A DNA stretch of 22,231 nt from Akkermansiaceae bacterium UBA2381 (lineage in GTDB: Bacteria > Verrucomicrobiota > Verrucomicrobiia > Verrucomicrobiales > DEV007): NCBI GenBank assembly GCA_002344215.1, contig DDSV01000018.1, positions 1 to 22,231 on the forward strand, in the 5' to 3' direction. Each line of letters starts with the position of its first letter. The first letter of the stretch is position 1. Shown here piece after piece: positions 14,564-22,153 of this stretch. The position numbers and the translations under genes are program-made. Below the pieces are notes generated by a model. That model saw nothing but the letters and a program-made list of their open reading frames with translations, was not told the DNA's origin and did not search any database.

Positions 14564-15784
14564 ATGTCCAGAAAAGCCATCCGTTTCAACGCCACCCCCT
14601 TCGCGTACCATCAGGAACTCGAGATCGAGATCGACTCTCTAACGAACCTCGGGAAAGGTGTCGGTCGAGTGAATGACTGGGTCGTTTTTGTTTCCCAGTC
14701 CCTCCCCGGTGAGCGGGTCCTCGCCCGCGTTTTCAGGAACAGCGCCAGTTTCTCCGAAGCTGATCTCGTCAGTGTCATTCGCGCGAGTCCCGACCGGGTC
14801 GAACCCTTGTGCCCGATCTTCGGTCAATGCGGTGGATGTCAGTATCAGAATCTCTCCTACCCCGCGCAGCTGCAATGGAAGCGCGATCAGGTTGCCGAGT
14901 TGCTTCAGCGCATGGCCGGGATCGACTTTCCCGTGTCACCTCCCCACCCCTCTCCGCTTACCTACGGTTATCGATCCAAGATCACCCCTCATTTTCAAAA
15001 ACCGAAGAACGGAGAGATGGGTCCGATCGGATTCCTCCTCGACGGGCGCATGCAGCAGATCATCGACGTGCCGAACTGCCCCATCGCTTCGGAAACCATC
15101 AACGCAACCCTTCCCCGGATCCGTCGCGAGGTCACCGCCAATGCCCGATCCTTTAAGAAGGGCGCGACCCTCCTGCTTCGAGATTCTCTGGACGGTTATG
15201 TTTGCACCGATCCCACGGAGATGTGCGAACAACAGGTCGGTGATCTGAAGTTCTCGTTTCATGCCGGCGAATTTTTTCAGAACAATCCCCATATCCTACC
15301 CGACTTCGCCGATCATGTGAAACGCGAGGCCCTCGGCGATGGGGGAGTGACCCACCTCGTCGACGCCTACTGCGGATCTGGTCTCTTCTGCCTGAGCTCC
15401 GCCCGTGAGTTTGAGTCGGCCGTTGGCATCGAGATCAGTGAATCCTCCATCGACTGGGCCAAACGCAATGCCTCGCAAAACGGGATCACGAATTGCCGGT
15501 TCATTCACGGCGACGCTTCCCAAATCTTTGCCGAGGTCTCCTTCCCGCCGGCTAAGACCGCCGTGGTCATTGACCCGCCGAGAAAGGGAAGCAATCCGGA
15601 ATTTCTTGAGCAGCTTGTCACCTTCGGTCCGCGCAGGATCGTCTACGTGAGCTGCAATCCGTCCACCCAGATCCGCGATCTGGAGATCCTCAAGGAACCC
15701 TACCGGATCACGAATATTCAGCCCTTTGATCTCTTTCCCCAGACAAAACACCTTGAGTGTGTGGTGACGCTGGAGAAAAAATAA
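14564..15784 (+). CDS. rlmD: 23S rRNA m5U methyltransferase, RlmD/TrmA family
   Basis: This 406-residue SAM-dependent RNA uracil-C5 methyltransferase has a TRAM domain at about residues 17-75. Next comes a 4Fe-4S cluster site, Cys 83-x5-Cys 89-x2-Cys 92 plus Cys 172, the same pattern as E. coli RlmD (RumA). The Rossmann-type SAM site DAYCGSGLF starts at residue 267 and IDPPRKG at 336. The nucleophile is Cys 364 in VYVSCNPS, and HLE at 396-398 provides the base Glu. The likely target is U1939 of 23S rRNA. Related enzymes (RlmCD, TrmFO-independent tRNA U54 methylases) cannot be excluded by sequence alone. It converges with ispG, stop codons six bases apart. Confidence 0.9.
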   Translation: MSRKAIRFNATPFAYHQELEIEIDSLTNLGKGVGRVNDWVVFVSQSLPGERVLARVFRNSASFSEADLVSVIRASPDRVEPLCPIFGQCGGCQYQNLSYPAQLQWKRDQVAELLQRMAGIDFPVSPPHPSPLTYGYRSKITPHFQKPKNGEMGPIGFLLDGRMQQIIDVPNCPIASETINATLPRIRREVTANARSFKKGATLLLRDSLDGYVCTDPTEMCEQQVGDLKFSFHAGEFFQNNPHILPDFADHVKREALGDGGVTHLVDAYCGSGLFCLSSAREFESAVGIEISESSIDWAKRNASQNGITNCRFIHGDASQIFAEVSFPPAKTAVVIDPPRKGSNPEFLEQLVTFGPRRIVYVSCNPSTQIRDLEILKEPYRITNIQPFDLFPQTKHLECVVTLEKK

Positions 15785-15790
15785 TACTTC

Positions 15791-17587
15791 TCAGTCCTCA
15801 ATCTGAGCCACCTCAAGCGGAGGCTCAATCCAGCGGTGATGTTCCTTGATCAGGTCGATGAGTCTATCCACCGCCTCTTCTTCCGGAATATTGAACTTCA
15901 CCGCCTCTTTGCCGACGTAGAGATTGATCTTGCCGGGGGCACCACCCACGTAGCCGAAGTCAGCGTCCGCCATCTCACCGGGACCGTTCACGATGCAGCC
16001 CATCACAGCGAGGCGCACCCCTTTGAGATGGCCGGTCGCCTCGCGGATTTTCTGGGTGGTCGACTGCAGGTTGAAGAGCGTCCGTCCGCAACTGGGACAG
16101 GCAACGTAATCGGTTTTGAAAATGCGGGCACCCGCCGCCTGGAGGATGTTGTAAGTCAGTCGCAGGGACTGGCCGGGGGCCTTTTCACCCTGCACGATAA
16201 CCGCATCGCCGATCCCGTCGCAGAGCAATGAACCGATGTTCATGCTTGCGGTGAGGAGGGTGTCGAGAAAGTCGCGATCGTCTTCAAGCGAAGGGTTGAG
16301 CGTGTCTTTCAACAGAATGGGGTGCTTCGCATCTGCCTTCGCCGCGAGGAGCCGGAATGCCGGAATGACAGGAAGGTCGAGTCCGTTCGCAACGGTGATG
16401 AGTTGCGGTATCTCTGACGCATTGAGCGCGGAAATGGCAGCTTCATCGCGTGGATCCAGCTCGATCACACCCGAGCTCTCGATCACGATCTCGGGCTGAT
16501 AGTCACCCAGCTTTGCCAGCTTGTGGGCAAGGGCGTTCCATTTCTCCTGTGTCGTGAACACGCGAACGGTTTCGTCCGCCCCGAGGGCGATACCCTGTAT
16601 CTCGATTTTTGCGGAAGACCGACGCCGGTATTCGAAAGGATTCCACGGAACCTGATCCCAGCTCAGCTTCCCGATGGGAGCATCGTTTTTTGCGCGAAGC
16701 GAGTTGATCTGGTCCACCATCGCCCTGGCCACGGGAATCTCGTAAACCGCATCTTCGGTCAGGCTCACGCGAATGGTGTCGCCGATACCGTCAGCGAGGA
16801 GCGAACCGATTCCAATGGCGCTCTTGATTCGTCCGTCCTCACCATCGCCGGCCTCGGTGACACCGAGGTGGATGGGATAATTCCAGTCCTCACCCAGTTC
16901 CGAAAGGCGAGCCACGAGGAGGCGGTAGGCCTCGATCATGACCTTCGGATTACTCGCCTTCATCGAAAAGACAAAATCGTGATAGCCCCGCTCACGGGCG
17001 ATGCGGGCGAACTCGAGCGCGCTCTCGACCATGCCGAGGGGCGTGTCGCCAAAGCGATTCATGATGCGGTCGCTGAGAGAACCGTGGTTCGTTCCGATGC
17101 GCATGGCGACACCGCGGGTTTTTGCCTCTTCAACGAGAGGTCCGAACTCCTCCTCAATCCGTCCCAATTCCTCCGCGTACTCCTCGTCCGTGTACTCGCG
17201 AACCTGGAACTTCTTTTTGTCCGCGTAGTTGCCCGGATTGACGCGCACCTTGTCCACCCACTTCACCGCCTCCATCGCAGCGTCGGGCTTAAAGTGGATG
17301 TCCGCGACGATGGGAACGTTGCTCCCCCGTTCACGTATTCCCGCGACAATAAACTCAAGATTCTCCGCGATCTTTTTGGTCTGGGCAGTAACCCTGACAA
17401 TCTCACAACCCGCCTCGACCAGACCCATCGCCTCGCTGATGCAATCCTGGGCCTCACGCGTGTCGCTCGTGAGCATGGACTGGACCCGCACCGGATGCGT
17501 CCCGCCTACTCCGACCGGACCGATCATGACAGATCGGGTCGGACGACGGGAAAGGCTCAGGGGCGAAGGGGAGTAAGGTCGGCTCAT
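15791..17587 (-). CDS. ispG: 4-hydroxy-3-methylbut-2-enyl diphosphate synthase, long three-domain form
   Basis: IspG (GcpE) is the 4Fe-4S enzyme that converts methylerythritol cyclodiphosphate to HMBPP in the MEP isoprenoid pathway. At 598 residues it is the long form known from plants, Chlamydiae, Bacteroidetes and relatives. It has an N-terminal TIM barrel (about 15-290), an inserted A* domain (about 330-480) and a C-terminal iron-sulfur domain. Cluster ligands are Cys 497 and Cys 500 (ACPSCG) and Cys 531 (GCIVNGPGE), with Glu 538 as the fourth ligand. The segments IGSLLADGIGDTIRVS (260-275) and IGSLLCDGIGDAVIVQ (461-476) are near repeats, which supports A* having arisen by duplication of barrel elements. 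Its ATG overlaps the rseP stop (ATGA), so translation is probably coupled. Confidence 0.96.
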   Translation of the reverse strand: MSRPYSPSPLSLSRRPTRSVMIGPVGVGGTHPVRVQSMLTSDTREAQDCISEAMGLVEAGCEIVRVTAQTKKIAENLEFIVAGIRERGSNVPIVADIHFKPDAAMEAVKWVDKVRVNPGNYADKKKFQVREYTDEEYAEELGRIEEEFGPLVEEAKTRGVAMRIGTNHGSLSDRIMNRFGDTPLGMVESALEFARIARERGYHDFVFSMKASNPKVMIEAYRLLVARLSELGEDWNYPIHLGVTEAGDGEDGRIKSAIGIGSLLADGIGDTIRVSLTEDAVYEIPVARAMVDQINSLRAKNDAPIGKLSWDQVPWNPFEYRRRSSAKIEIQGIALGADETVRVFTTQEKWNALAHKLAKLGDYQPEIVIESSGVIELDPRDEAAISALNASEIPQLITVANGLDLPVIPAFRLLAAKADAKHPILLKDTLNPSLEDDRDFLDTLLTASMNIGSLLCDGIGDAVIVQGEKAPGQSLRLTYNILQAAGARIFKTDYVACPSCGRTLFNLQSTTQKIREATGHLKGVRLAVMGCIVNGPGEMADADFGYVGGAPGKINLYVGKEAVKFNIPEEEAVDRLIDLIKEHHRWIEPPLEVAQIED

Positions 17588-19062
17588 GCGGACTTCTCGA
17601 GAGGCAGAAACTGCGGCGGCGGCGCATCTCCCTCGCTGTTGGCATCGCCCTTGGGAACGCGGTCACCCACATCCTTCAAGGTCACGAAGGCCATGAAGCC
17701 CAGGAGCAGGAGGACAAAGGCAGTCTGCACGATTTCCATCAGCTTGAAAGGGATGGGACGACGACTCACCCACTCCACCGTCGCCATCACGATGTGCCCG
17801 CCATCGAGCACCGGGAAAGGCAGCAGATTGAGAATGGCAAGGTTCACGTTCAGGAGAACGCTGAACCAAAGGGCCAGGCGCCAGCCCTCACTGTGCTGGA
17901 AAAGATCGTAGTAAAGACCCATGATCCCGACAGGACCGCTGAGGTGACCCGCCTTCACATCGGATTTGGGGGAGAAAACTGCCTGAAGGGTCTTCACAAT
18001 CGCCTTCACACTGTTCACGACCTGAGTCACCGGATTCTCGCGCACCAGAGTGCGGATGCCTTCTCCGTCCCAGCCCACCCCGATGAGGGCTTTCGTGCCT
18101 CCGACTTCGGGAACGCGGGGCGTGATCGTTGTTTCGACCAGCTTATCCTTGCGGCTGTAGGTGAGCGGCACGGTCTTGCCCACTTCCCATTGAAAATTCG
18201 CAACCTCCTCGGGCGAGGAAACCGCCTTCCCATCGATGGTCTTGATGACATCACCCGTGTCCAGTCCCGCTGTCTTTGCCGGGCTGTTATCCATGACACG
18301 TCCAACCACGGGCGAGATATGCGGGAAAACACCGATGGTTCTCAATGCCGGGCGCTCGCTCACGTAGGCCCATGCCTTTTTGAACCAGGGACCTTCGACT
18401 TTGACGTTTTCCGCCTCGGCCGGGCGCTCGACGACGACAGACATCTCTCCCGCCCCCGGACGCACAAAATCAATTTCGATGTTCTGGTTGGTGCTCGAGA
18501 TGATGGTCCACATGATGGAACTCTCCATGCCCTGAAAGCGCACGACCTGTTTCCCATCAACAAACGTAATCCGGTCACCGGCCTTCAATCCCGCCTTTTC
18601 AGCCGGGGAGCCCTCGACCACCGAGCCTATCGTCGTTGTTCCGACCGATTCAGTCACCGGCTTCTTGACCACCCAGACCACCACCGCAAAGACCACCGCG
18701 AGGAGGAAGCTGAAGAGCGGACCGGCAAAAGCCACGATGATCTTGTCGAGTGGAGTAATCGGCGGGAGCTGCTTTTTCGGCGCGTCACCTTCGACCTTGC
18801 CCTCGATGCTCTCCATCGGAGCCATCTGCGGAAGCGAGACAAAGCCGCCCGCCGGGATTGAGCCAAGCCCGTACTGCACACCATTGTAGGTCTTTTTCCA
18901 AATCGGCTTGCCGAACCAGATCTGGAATCGGTCAATATAAAGTCCACGCCAGCGACCGGCAAGGAAGTGACCCCACTCATGGACGACAATCATGATGTTG
19001 AACATCATGATGACGAGAAACAGCACACCGATAAAACGGAGGATTGAAATAAGGACTTCCAT
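17584..19062 (-). CDS. rseP: Site-2 intramembrane metalloprotease RseP
   Basis: RseP is an inner-membrane zinc protease that cleaves membrane-embedded substrates such as anti-sigma factors and leftover signal peptides. The 492-residue protein has HEWGH at residues 28-32 in the first helix (zinc ligands His 28 and His 32, catalytic Glu 29). The second metal motif NLLPFPVLDGGH is at 412-423, with Asp 420 as third ligand. Two periplasmic PDZ domains lie between, at about 140-205 and 245-310 (GSPAEKAGLKAGDRI and NSPAKTAGLDTGDVI). The family is usually about 450 residues; the extra length is a charged loop near 80-105 and a C-terminal tail rich in Asp, Gly and Pro. It heads an operon with ispG, which starts within its stop codon. 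Confidence 0.95.
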   Translation of the reverse strand: MEVLISILRFIGVLFLVIMMFNIMIVVHEWGHFLAGRWRGLYIDRFQIWFGKPIWKKTYNGVQYGLGSIPAGGFVSLPQMAPMESIEGKVEGDAPKKQLPPITPLDKIIVAFAGPLFSFLLAVVFAVVVWVVKKPVTESVGTTTIGSVVEGSPAEKAGLKAGDRITFVDGKQVVRFQGMESSIMWTIISSTNQNIEIDFVRPGAGEMSVVVERPAEAENVKVEGPWFKKAWAYVSERPALRTIGVFPHISPVVGRVMDNSPAKTAGLDTGDVIKTIDGKAVSSPEEVANFQWEVGKTVPLTYSRKDKLVETTITPRVPEVGGTKALIGVGWDGEGIRTLVRENPVTQVVNSVKAIVKTLQAVFSPKSDVKAGHLSGPVGIMGLYYDLFQHSEGWRLALWFSVLLNVNLAILNLLPFPVLDGGHIVMATVEWVSRRPIPFKLMEIVQTAFVLLLLGFMAFVTLKDVGDRVPKGDANSEGDAPPPQFLPLEKSA

Positions 19063-19107
19063 GCAGATTGATTAGGGGAAATAAATACGTTCGAAAAGAG
19101 GAGCGGG

Positions 19108-19135
19108 AATATACCACCCCCTTGCGAAGAGGCAA
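19108..19135 (-). promoter_or_regulatory. Predicted promoter of the rseP-ispG operon
   Basis: On the minus strand, TTGCCT (-35), a 16-base spacer and TATATT (-10, five of six) lie about 45 bases upstream of the rseP ATG. The leader contains TTTATTTCCCC and no clear Shine-Dalgarno sequence. Confidence 0.55.
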
Positions 19136-19204
19136 AGTCTAGAAAATACGATTTTTATACAGAAAGGTTGTGACCTGACTCATGATTCATCCCCTTAAAT
19201 CCTC

Positions 19205-19657
19205 ATGAGAATCCTGCTGCAACGAGTGAGTGAAGCTTCCGTCACCATCGGAGGCCGCGAGAAGAGTCGTATTGGATCCGGGATGCTCCTCCTTCTCGGG
19301 ATCGAGCAGGAGGACGGCCCTGAGGATGTCGAGTGGCTCGTCACCAAGGTACTTTCCCTGCGAATCTTCGAGGATCCTGACGGGAAAATGAATCTCTCTC
19401 TCCTTGATGTCGGGGGCGAGGCCCTCATTGTGAGCCAGTTCACGCTCCATGCCCGGGTGAAAAAGGGAACAAGGCCCAGTTTCGAACGGGCGGCGAGACC
19501 CGAATTCGCGATTCCGCTTTATGATCGGTTTATCTCCACCTTCGAAAACGGGCTTGGGAAACCGGTCGGCACGGGCGAGTTCGGGGCCATGATGCAGGTC
19601 GCTCTGATCAACGACGGCCCCGTCACGATCTGGCTCGATTCGCGAAATCGGGAGTAG
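19205..19657 (+). CDS. dtd: D-aminoacyl-tRNA deacylase
   Basis: DTD hydrolyses D-amino acids (and glycine misloaded on tRNA-Ala) from tRNA, a chiral proofreading step in the cytoplasm. The protein is 150 residues, the usual length. The two active-site motifs are intact: SQFTL at residues 77-81 and the Gly-cisPro motif in NDGPVT at 136-141. The first lines MRILLQRVSEASV and KKGTRPSF at 87-93 are also typical. It is divergent from rseP across 142 bases and followed by a possible terminator. It appears to be a single-gene unit. Confidence 0.97.
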   Translation: MRILLQRVSEASVTIGGREKSRIGSGMLLLLGIEQEDGPEDVEWLVTKVLSLRIFEDPDGKMNLSLLDVGGEALIVSQFTLHARVKKGTRPSFERAARPEFAIPLYDRFISTFENGLGKPVGTGEFGAMMQVALINDGPVTIWLDSRNRE

Positions 19658-19665
19658 ACCGGAGA

Positions 19666-19708
19666 AGGATCAGGTGGACGACACCACCCTGTAGGAATCC
19701 TGCTTTTT
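19666..19708 (+). terminator. Possible terminator after dtd
   Basis: An interrupted stem pairs AGGAT and CAGGTGG with CCACCCTG and ATCCT around a six-base loop, and is followed by GCTTTTT. The stem has mismatches and a bulge, so strength is uncertain. It lies between dtd and the next plus-strand gene. Confidence 0.4.
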
Positions 19709-19757
19709 AACGCTTTCTTTGCTGTCCAGAGGGTCGGCATTTGCTTAGATTCCACCC

Positions 19758-20684
19758 ATGGAAACCAGCGCCCCCTTTTCCCGTCGTTCTTTTGTCTCCG
19801 GTTGCACGGCCACCGTTGCTGCGGTAGCGGCATCGATGAACGAACGTTTCGCCCTGGCTGAAGAAGCCGCCGCCAAAGCCGGCGTCGCCGGAAAAATCAA
19901 GCATTCCGCCTGCAAGTGGTGTTACAAGGACATCTCTCTCGACGATCTCTGCACGGCGGGAAAACAATTCGGTCTCGAGGCGATCGACCTGCTCGGACCT
20001 GAGGATTTCGCGACAGTGAAAAAGCACGGGATGCATTGCCCCATGGTCACCGCCCCGTCAGCCGAGGTGGAGATTGGCGGAACGAAGAAAAAGATCGGCT
20101 CCATCCCCGACGCCTTCAACCGGATCGAACACCACGACACTCTCGTCTCGATCTATGAGCCGCTGATTAAGGCGAGTGCGGAGGCGGGATTCACCAACGT
20201 GATCTGTTTCTCGGGTAACCGCGGTGGGCTCAATGATGAGCAGGGAATGGAAAATTGTGCGATCGGCATCAAGCGCCTCCTCTCCGCCTGTGAAAAGCAC
20301 GGTGTCACGCTCACGATGGAGCTGCTCAACTCGAAGGTGAATCACAAAGACTACATGTGTGACCTCTCCAACTGGGGTGTCGCCCTTTGCGAAAAGGTGG
20401 GTTCGGAGCACTTCAAACTGCTCTACGACATTTATCACATGCAGCTCATGGAGGGTGACATCATCGCCACGATCCAGGCAAAACATCAGTACTTCAGTCA
20501 CTACCACACCGGAGGAGTTCCGGGCCGCGCCGAGATCGACGAGACGCAGGAACTCTACTATCCCGCCATCATGAAAGCCATCGTTGAGACGGGCTACACG
20601 GGATGGGTCGCTCAGGAATTCATCCCGCAGCGCGAGGACAAGATCGCGTCACTCAAGCAGGCGGTGGGGATCTGCACGGTGTAA
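19758..20684 (+). CDS. Tat-exported TIM-barrel protein, hydroxypyruvate isomerase-like
   Basis: The 308-residue product starts with a twin-arginine signal, FSRRSFVSG at residues 7-15, followed by an Ala-rich stretch, so it is probably exported folded, with metal bound. The rest is a xylose-isomerase-like TIM barrel of the hydroxypyruvate isomerase group. Candidate metal ligands are Glu 188 (TMELLNSK), Asp 224 (LLYDIYHMQ), His 248 or His 250 (SHYHTGG) and Glu 287 (VAQEFIP). The HKDYMCD segment is typical of this PVC-type subgroup. The physiological substrate is unknown, and a role in keto-sugar epimerisation or isomerisation is inference. A TAGATT box lies six bases before the ATG, but no good -35 is seen. 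Confidence 0.88.
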   Translation: METSAPFSRRSFVSGCTATVAAVAASMNERFALAEEAAAKAGVAGKIKHSACKWCYKDISLDDLCTAGKQFGLEAIDLLGPEDFATVKKHGMHCPMVTAPSAEVEIGGTKKKIGSIPDAFNRIEHHDTLVSIYEPLIKASAEAGFTNVICFSGNRGGLNDEQGMENCAIGIKRLLSACEKHGVTLTMELLNSKVNHKDYMCDLSNWGVALCEKVGSEHFKLLYDIYHMQLMEGDIIATIQAKHQYFSHYHTGGVPGRAEIDETQELYYPAIMKAIVETGYTGWVAQEFIPQREDKIASLKQAVGICTV

Positions 20685-20720
20685 GGGATCGGAGTCGCGG
20701 CCCCGCTCGTAACAATCGGG

Positions 20721-21446
20721 ATGAAAGAATTCTGGTTCATTCATCACGGATCTTCCAGAGGCCCGGATCTCTTCAGGGTGACTTTGTTTGTTGTCTGGAG
20801 CTTTTTCCTCCATGCGGGCGTGGACGCCGGAGATTTCTCCTCTCCGCCCGTTTCACCCGAGGGAACGGCACCCGCGACGGACGAGGATTTTTCCGCCTTA
20901 AAGACGAGTTCTCCCTTTCTTCGGTCACTCGACCTTTCGGAATCACTCATCCTCACGGGGATCGCCCGGATTAAAGGAGATGTTTTTGCCACCCTCCTCG
21001 ATCGGGAGACCCGGGAAACCCATGTTGTCTCACCCTCCGCCAATACCCTGGGTTGGCGAATGGTCGGGATCGCCGGGAATCAATCCGATCTGGGCACGGT
21101 GACGGCACAAATCTCCGTGGCGGGAGGTGAGGTGTTTTCGGTACGCTTTGATGAAAATCAACTCAAGCCGGGCGAATCCCGACCCGGCGGGGGGCCTGGC
21201 GGCGGATCAGGACCGGGGTCGGGCTCGCCGGCAGGAAACTATCGCGAGGGAATCCGGGGGGACGGCTTCCGCGGACCACCGCCACCGGAAATCGTCGATA
21301 AACTCTCGAAATTGAGCGAGGGAGACCGGGAAACGATGATTCGCCGGATCATCGAAATGCGTGAACAGAATCGGGACGTCGGCGATGATGAGAGGCGCGT
21401 GATGATCAACCGGATGCTGGATCGAGCCCTTCAGGAGCGGAGATAA
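20721..21446 (+). CDS. Exported protein of unknown function with Gly/Pro/Ser linker
   Basis: I do not recognise a named family. The 241-residue protein has an N-terminal hydrophobic segment (about 18-36), either a signal peptide or an anchor. A compact beta-rich region follows at about 58-140, with SLILTGIARIKGDVFATLLD and GEVFSVRFDENQL. Next is a low-complexity Gly/Pro/Ser linker at about 146-168. The strongly charged helical C-terminus (about 180-241) is rich in Glu, Arg and Met. The beta region recalls the small beta domain of GspC/PilP-type secretion proteins, but this is only a resemblance of pattern. It lies 36 bases after the TIM-barrel gene on the same strand and may be co-transcribed with it. 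Confidence 0.65.
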   Translation: MKEFWFIHHGSSRGPDLFRVTLFVVWSFFLHAGVDAGDFSSPPVSPEGTAPATDEDFSALKTSSPFLRSLDLSESLILTGIARIKGDVFATLLDRETRETHVVSPSANTLGWRMVGIAGNQSDLGTVTAQISVAGGEVFSVRFDENQLKPGESRPGGGPGGGSGPGSGSPAGNYREGIRGDGFRGPPPPEIVDKLSKLSEGDRETMIRRIIEMREQNRDVGDDERRVMINRMLDRALQERR

Positions 21447-21450
21447 GGGA

Positions 21451-21708
21451 TCAAGGCCGAATGATAAGCCGGAAACCGCGCAGCATTCCAAGCGAACCGC
21501 AGGAGATCGCGGCAAGAGTCAGGAATGAAATGGCAAAGATCCAAATCCCCCCGAATTCAGAGGGGACTTTGACAAAGTAAGTGGCCGCAACTGCTGCCAG
21601 CAGAGACAGGGCCACAGCAGAGATCAGGCCCTGACGAATTTTCCCGTTCCAGCCGAGATATCCGTGGAAAATGACAAGAAGGGCGATGGTGATCAGGGGG
21701 ACGGCCAT
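21451..21708 (-). CDS. Small three-helix membrane protein, function unknown
   Basis: The 85-residue protein is almost entirely hydrophobic, with three predicted transmembrane helices at about residues 3-19, 27-46 and 52-76, and a basic end RGFRLIIRP. No family is recognised. It is convergent with the unknown exported protein gene, stops four bases apart, and lies 22 bases downstream of the DCC-family gene on the same strand, so it is probably the last gene of that operon. Its small size and lack of motifs keep confidence moderate. Confidence 0.55.
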   Translation of the reverse strand: MAVPLITIALLVIFHGYLGWNGKIRQGLISAVALSLLAAVAATYFVKVPSEFGGIWIFAISFLTLAAISCGSLGMLRGFRLIIRP

Positions 21709-21730
21709 GGCGGTGCGTGAACTGAGGGCG

Positions 21731-22129
21731 CTACTCTAGAATAAGCTTTTCCATTTCCGGATCCGGTAGGGCGCAGAAGTCGCCCTTGCTCGAAAACCAG
21801 AATCGATGACGGGAAATCCATCGATACACTCCATCCCGGATAAATCGCGGAATCAGTACGGCCAGGGAAAAAATCCGCCAGCCACCCCCGAGCGCCCGGG
21901 CAATTTCGATGGCCGCATCACTTCGCAGGAAAACTTTCCCATCCGACTCCCGCATCACGACCATGGTGCCGTCGGCCTTATCGGCGTAAGCCGAAAACCC
22001 CTTTTCCGCCGCCAGTTTTCCCTGCAGAGGGGAATACCTGAGACGGCGGTGTTTATCGAATTTGAAGGCCCGCCTCACGCTGGCTGAGCAAAAGGCGCAA
22101 TCGCCGTCGAAGAAAAGAACCCAACTCAT
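21731..22129 (-). CDS. DCC family (DUF393) thiol-disulfide oxidoreductase-like protein
   Basis: The 132-residue protein begins LFFDGDCAFCSASVRR, the defining DxxCxxC signature of DUF393. Asp 8 and Cys 11/Cys 14 form a thioredoxin-like CxxC. Other family blocks follow: LRYSPLQG, then GKVFLRSDAAIEIARALGG and a C-terminal hydrophobic segment ending before RHRFWFSSK. Members are presumed redox-active thioredoxin-fold proteins, but the partner is unknown. The start is the first ATG, directly before the signature. It precedes a small membrane protein gene, and a possible gene end lies 24 bases upstream. Confidence 0.9.
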   Translation of the reverse strand: MSWVLFFDGDCAFCSASVRRAFKFDKHRRLRYSPLQGKLAAEKGFSAYADKADGTMVVMRESDGKVFLRSDAAIEIARALGGGWRIFSLAVLIPRFIRDGVYRWISRHRFWFSSKGDFCALPDPEMEKLILE

Positions 22130-22153
22130 GCGGTCACTGTAGTCGATTCCGGG

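Noticed and set aside
16523..17911. A 462-codon plus-strand frame across ispG and the end of rseP
   Set aside because: Both minus-strand genes are unmistakable by catalytic motifs. The plus-strand frame crosses a gene boundary and shows no family signature.
17794..18861. A 355-codon plus-strand frame across rseP
   Set aside because: It is antisense to the PDZ and protease coding region and has no domain; it is explained by codon bias.
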